Source: Pseudomonadota bacterium
Lineage (GTDB): Bacteria; Myxococcota_A; Polyangia; Polyangiales; Polyangiaceae
Direction of reading: 5' to 3'
DNA length: 11,508 bases
NCBI GenBank assembly: GCA_023411445.1
Contig: JAEYOT010000283.1
Span: 1-11,508, forward strand
This document shows positions 8,829 to 11,508 of the stretch, piece by piece. A program made the position numbers and the translations under genes. Under the pieces are notes generated by a model. That model did no database searches and was not told the origin of the DNA. It saw only the letters and a program-made list of their open reading frames with translations. Position 1 is the first letter of the stretch; the number at the start of each line of letters is the position of its first letter.

Positions 8829-8854
8829 CCATCCGGCGCAGCTCGCGCTCCCCG

Positions 8855-9877
8855 TCAGAGCAGCTCTTCGCTCACCACGTGCGAGCGGACCATGCGGCGC
8901 GCGGTGGCGCCGAGATCTGCCGGATCGCCATCGAGTAGGAGTGGCACACCCGGGTTGAGCGGGTTGAGCAGCTCGAGCCGAGTGGAGCGCCGCCCCTCGC
9001 CCTTCTTGAGCGGGATACCGAGCGCGCGCAGCTCGACGCCCGGATCGCGGCCGCTCGGCATTTCCAAATGAGAGGTCACGGCGATCGTGAGCTTGACGGA
9101 CTTGCCCTTCGGGACGCGCAGCTTGCGCTCGCCGAGCGATTGCACGACTTGGCGCGCCACCCGCTCCCATTGCTCGCGCTCGGCGCTGACGGCGCCGACG
9201 CTGCCCCGGAGCACCTTGCCGTCGCTGTCGATCACGAACGAGAACACCGCGCTACCGTTGAGCGGCGCAGTGGACGCATAGACCGCGCCCTCGAGCGCGC
9301 GCATCACCGGGCTGCCAGCGCCCAGACCGAGCGAGGTATCGCGCGCTTGCAGGCCTTGCGCCAGCGCGTGATCCAAGCGCTCTTTCACGTCCTGAGTGCG
9401 CGCGCGGCGAGGCGACGCGTTGTCAGGTGGCGCCAGGAACTGGTTGGGGCCGGCGACGCCGAGCTCGGCCAAGCCGAGACGCGGGGCGGCAGCAGAGCTC
9501 GCGGGCGGCGGCGCGGCCGCGGAGCCACCGCGGCTCCCAGCCTCGCTCGGCGCCTCATCGCCTGGCTCGAGCGCTCCACCACGCTCCTCCAGCCAGGGGC
9601 CCTCGACCTGTGCGCGCGAAGCGCGGGAGACGCGCGGCGACGGTGCCGGCTCCGCTACCGGCGCGAGAGCGAGCACCTCGGCCAAGGTGCGCTCTGGCTC
9701 GAGCTCGATGGCGAGCTCCTGCGCGGCGGGCGTCGCTTCGTGGCCTGTGCCGCGCGACGCGGGCGAAGCGCCGTCGACGGCTCGCGACGCCGCCAAGGAC
9801 AAGACGAGCGCGTGCAGCAGCAGCGAGCCGAGCGCAAATCCAGCTCGCCTGCGTCTACCCTCGCTCACGCTCGCCAC
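8855..9877 (-). CDS. TonB-like energy-transducer family protein
   Basis: Predicted 340 residues. A basic N-terminus (EGRRRRAG) precedes one membrane helix (about 12-31) with Ser18 and His22, the S-x3-H spacing TonB uses to contact ExbB/ExbD. A long Ala/Pro/Glu/Ser-rich periplasmic spacer (about 35-160) follows, lacking the Lys-Pro repeats of enteric TonB. The C-terminal part (about 190-272) has a TonB-type pattern: GSAVFSFVIDSDGKVL, a helix with VARQVVQSL, then KLTIAV. The last 65 residues extend beyond a normal TonB end and are not recognised. It begins nine bases after the stop of the upstream PMT-like gene, without a good Shine-Dalgarno, and a second GTG at 9868 is possible. It could energise an outer-membrane receptor or a secretion or motility machine, or be a structural periplasm-spanning protein. 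No ExbB, ExbD or TonB-dependent receptor is in view. Confidence 0.82.
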   Translation of the reverse strand: MASVSEGRRRRAGFALGSLLLHALVLSLAASRAVDGASPASRGTGHEATPAAQELAIELEPERTLAEVLALAPVAEPAPSPRVSRASRAQVEGPWLEERGGALEPGDEAPSEAGSRGGSAAAPPPASSAAAPRLGLAELGVAGPNQFLAPPDNASPRRARTQDVKERLDHALAQGLQARDTSLGLGAGSPVMRALEGAVYASTAPLNGSAVFSFVIDSDGKVLRGSVGAVSAEREQWERVARQVVQSLGERKLRVPKGKSVKLTIAVTSHLEMPSGRDPGVELRALGIPLKKGEGRRSTRLELLNPLNPGVPLLLDGDPADLGATARRMVRSHVVSEELL

Positions 9878-9886
9878 GGGGCAGGC

Positions 9887-11287
9887 TTAGCTCGGGGGTG
9901 GCTGCCGAGCAACGCGCTCACCTGGCCTGAGCGCGGCGGCGGCGAGCAGGCACAGCAGCGGCGACAGAAACAAATGATAGCGATCTTCCCCAAAAAAGAC
10001 CACGTGCGTCATGGCGGTGGTCAAGATCGCGGCCATAGCCATGCGTCCTACCGCTCCCAAATAGGGGCGACCGGGCAGCGGCGCGAAGGCCAACGCTGGC
10101 GCCACCACCATCAGCCAGTGGAACGGCCGCTCGTCGTCGGCGACGCCGTAGAAGATCAGGACGGACAGCAAAGAGAGCAGCCCAATTTGCCAGTATTGCT
10201 CTCGGCGTTGCAGCGGTCCGAACGGGAGCGCGACGATCGACAACGCGGCGGCCGCGACCAGACCCAGGTGAAAGGCCGTGAGCAAGCCGCGCCCGGCTTC
10301 CTTGCGTGTCTCGGGCCAGCTTCCCGGATCGGCCTCGCCCACGTAAGCGATGGCGAACGACTCGTGATTGAAGGTTTGAGCGAGCTTCTTCGGCGCTTTG
10401 GCCAGCCACGCCAGCGGATCTTCTTTGATCTTGCGCCAGCCGACCTCGGCCCAACAATCATCCTGCTGAACCTGACCGGTGACGACGGGGCAGCCGTCCT
10501 TCGCGCGCAGGGTCTGGAAGCGACCGCTGGTGGTGAGGGCGCCGATGGCGAGGTTCCAGCCGCCGTTGGTGGACACCAGCGCGCAGCCGTCCATGCGCAC
10601 GCAGTTGCGAATCGTCCAGGGCGACACCACCGCGAGCGCCACCGCTAGCGCGACGGCGCCGCGCAGCACGGCGCGCCCGAGCGGCCGCGCTTCGCTCAGC
10701 GCGAGCAGCGGCGCGAGCAGGAGACTGGCCGGGCGCATCAAGGTGAGCAAGCCCAGGATGACGCCGCCGTAAATGGCCGCGTGCCAGCGGCCACGGAAGC
10801 ACAGCAGCGTCCACAGCAAGAGCACGAGCATGAACGCCGTGGGGATCTCGGTCATCACCAGCGGGCAATAGGCGATGAGGCCCGGGTGCAGCGCGGCGAT
10901 GCCGCCCGCGATGCGCGCGCGCGTGCTGCCGAGGTAACGGAGCGCGATGCGATGAATCAAGACGGCAGTCGCAGCGCCCAGCACCGCGTTCAAGATCGGA
11001 GCGACGAGCAGCCCGTCACCGAACACGCGATAGAGCACGCCGAGTAGCCCGCTGTACCCCACCGGGTAGTGCGTCCACGGCTTCCACACCGAGACGCCCC
11101 GCACCAGCACGTCCTCCGAATAGCCGAGCCCGGCGGCGATGCGGCTCGCGCCGAGGTGGTAGTAGTGACCGTCCCACACCGGCTCTTTGGCCCAGGCGAT
11201 GGCGACGAACAGACGCGGCATCAGCGCCACCATGCCGAGCGCCCACGAGTAGGCGAGGTCCGGCGCGCGGCGCAGGCCGTGCGTCAA
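9887..11287 (-). CDS. PMT_2/ArnT-like GT-C glycosyltransferase
   Basis: Predicted 466-residue integral membrane protein with about ten hydrophobic helices. Motifs typical of the PMT_2 (PF13231-like) group are Asp39 in VWDGHYYHLGA at the first outer loop (the usual catalytic or metal-binding acid), HYPVGYSG (73-80), TEIPTAF (146-152), SPWTIRN (222-228), STNGGWNLAIG (239-249) and GEDRYHLFLSP (433-443). Such enzymes transfer a sugar from a polyprenyl-phosphate carrier to lipid or protein acceptors outside the membrane. Which one cannot be read from the sequence. The only early start is a TTG at 11287 overlapping the TGA of the upstream helix-turn-helix gene, with GGAG ten bases before it. The ATG at codon 19 would cut into the first helix. 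The TonB-like gene follows after nine bases, so the three genes form one unit. It is only distantly similar to the TMTC-like enzyme at 2108-4045. Confidence 0.88.
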   Translation of the reverse strand: MTHGLRRAPDLAYSWALGMVALMPRLFVAIAWAKEPVWDGHYYHLGASRIAAGLGYSEDVLVRGVSVWKPWTHYPVGYSGLLGVLYRVFGDGLLVAPILNAVLGAATAVLIHRIALRYLGSTRARIAGGIAALHPGLIAYCPLVMTEIPTAFMLVLLLWTLLCFRGRWHAAIYGGVILGLLTLMRPASLLLAPLLALSEARPLGRAVLRGAVALAVALAVVSPWTIRNCVRMDGCALVSTNGGWNLAIGALTTSGRFQTLRAKDGCPVVTGQVQQDDCWAEVGWRKIKEDPLAWLAKAPKKLAQTFNHESFAIAYVGEADPGSWPETRKEAGRGLLTAFHLGLVAAAALSIVALPFGPLQRREQYWQIGLLSLLSVLIFYGVADDERPFHWLMVVAPALAFAPLPGRPYLGAVGRMAMAAILTTAMTHVVFFGEDRYHLFLSPLLCLLAAAALRPGERVARQPPPS

Positions 11288-11508
11288 TGCTGGGCGTCTC
11301 CGTCGGCTTCAGCGCGCCACTCGCGGAGGCGCCGCAGGTACGTCTTCGTGACCTGCGTGGGATCCAGCTTCAGGAACTTGGCCAGCTGCTGCACGAAGCC
11401 GCGCGTGTACACGAGCGCCGGCAGCTCATCGAAGGCTTCGTTCTCGATCGCCGCCAGGTGATTGACGGAGATCTTCGTCGCGCGCGCGATGTCCGTGAGC
11501 TCCACGCC
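11284..11508 (-). CDS. RodZ-N-terminal-like (HTH_25) protein, C-terminal part only
   Basis: The 5' end lies outside the window; 75 codons including the stop are visible. They carry the HTH_25 signature seen at the N-terminus of RodZ: DIARATKISVNHLAAIE, then a LPALVYTRGFV segment and an AKFLKLDP segment. Unlike RodZ there is no membrane helix or periplasmic domain: the protein stops about 25 residues after the helix-turn-helix, with a charged tail. It is therefore either a small soluble DNA- or protein-binding factor or the C-terminal module of a larger protein starting beyond the edge. A GTG at 11505 is in frame, but it falls inside the conserved domain and cannot be the true start. The stop overlaps the TTG of the PMT-like gene, so it leads this operon and might regulate or localise its products. 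Confidence 0.85.
   Translation of the reverse strand, partial: GVELTDIARATKISVNHLAAIENEAFDELPALVYTRGFVQQLAKFLKLDPTQVTKTYLRRLREWRAEADGDAQH

Noticed and set aside
8798..8848. Direct repeat GCAGCTCGCGC at 8798-8808 and 8838-8848
   Set aside because: It straddles a coding end and is made of very common GC-rich words, so chance similarity is likely.
8829..8854. Search for a terminator between the convergent ADP-ribosylglycohydrolase and TonB-like genes
   Set aside because: Only a 4-bp GCGC stem could be drawn in the 26-base gap, too weak to call.
9068..10648. Plus-strand open frame of 526 codons opposite the TonB-like and PMT-like genes
   Set aside because: It is antisense to two genes with clear family motifs, its translation is Arg/Gln/His-rich low complexity with no domain, and long antisense frames are expected in GC-rich DNA.

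Overview
The window looks like chromosomal DNA of a high-GC delta-proteobacterial predator, most likely a myxobacterium of the Polyangiales type. This rests on strong GC bias at third codon positions, eukaryote-type Ser/Thr kinases with the HxDVSPxN catalytic loop and Ala/Pro/Ser-rich linkers, FHA proteins, a PEGA domain, and a kinase ending in a TonB/AgmX-PglI-like tail. I see no rRNA, tRNA, CRISPR array, insertion sequence or phage gene, and no gene-free stretch over 300 bases.

Left part (1-1165): a leader of about 200 bases with a weak sigma-54-like site, then a cytoplasmic double-FHA protein anchored by a C-terminal membrane helix. It converges on a two-gene minus-strand unit (4045 down to 1188). 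That unit encodes a TMTC-like multi-membrane GT-C glycosyltransferase with C-terminal TPRs, joined through an ATGA overlap to a putative Ala/Pro-rich lipoprotein of unknown function.

Centre (4055-7625): a 109-base divergent intergenic region carries an imperfect 11-bp tandem repeat. Two plus-strand membrane kinases follow. The first has kinase architecture and an extracytoplasmic PEGA domain, but has Asn-Phe-Ala in place of DFG and Gln in place of the catalytic-loop Lys, so I read it as a probable pseudokinase. The second has an intact Gly loop, VAVK Lys and DFG, but HCD instead of HRD, and its extracytoplasmic C-terminus is TonB/AgmX-like. A perfect 8-bp hairpin lies just after its stop.

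Right part (7701-11508): a complete ADP-ribosylglycohydrolase (DraG/ARH family) on the plus strand converges on a three-gene minus-strand unit. In transcription order the unit holds a RodZ-N-terminal-like (HTH_25) helix-turn-helix protein cut by the window edge, a PMT_2/ArnT-like GT-C transferase whose TTG start overlaps the previous stop, and a TonB-like protein with the S-x3-H transmembrane motif.

Taken together, the window holds parts of an envelope-spanning phospho-signalling set (active kinase, pseudokinase, FHA reader), two extracytoplasmic GT-C glycosyltransferases, a TonB-like transducer without ExbB/ExbD nearby, and a de-ADP-ribosylating enzyme. The most interesting possibility is a kinase/pseudokinase/FHA trio analogous to mycobacterial PknB-MviN-FhaA. 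That link is inference from co-location and domain content only.
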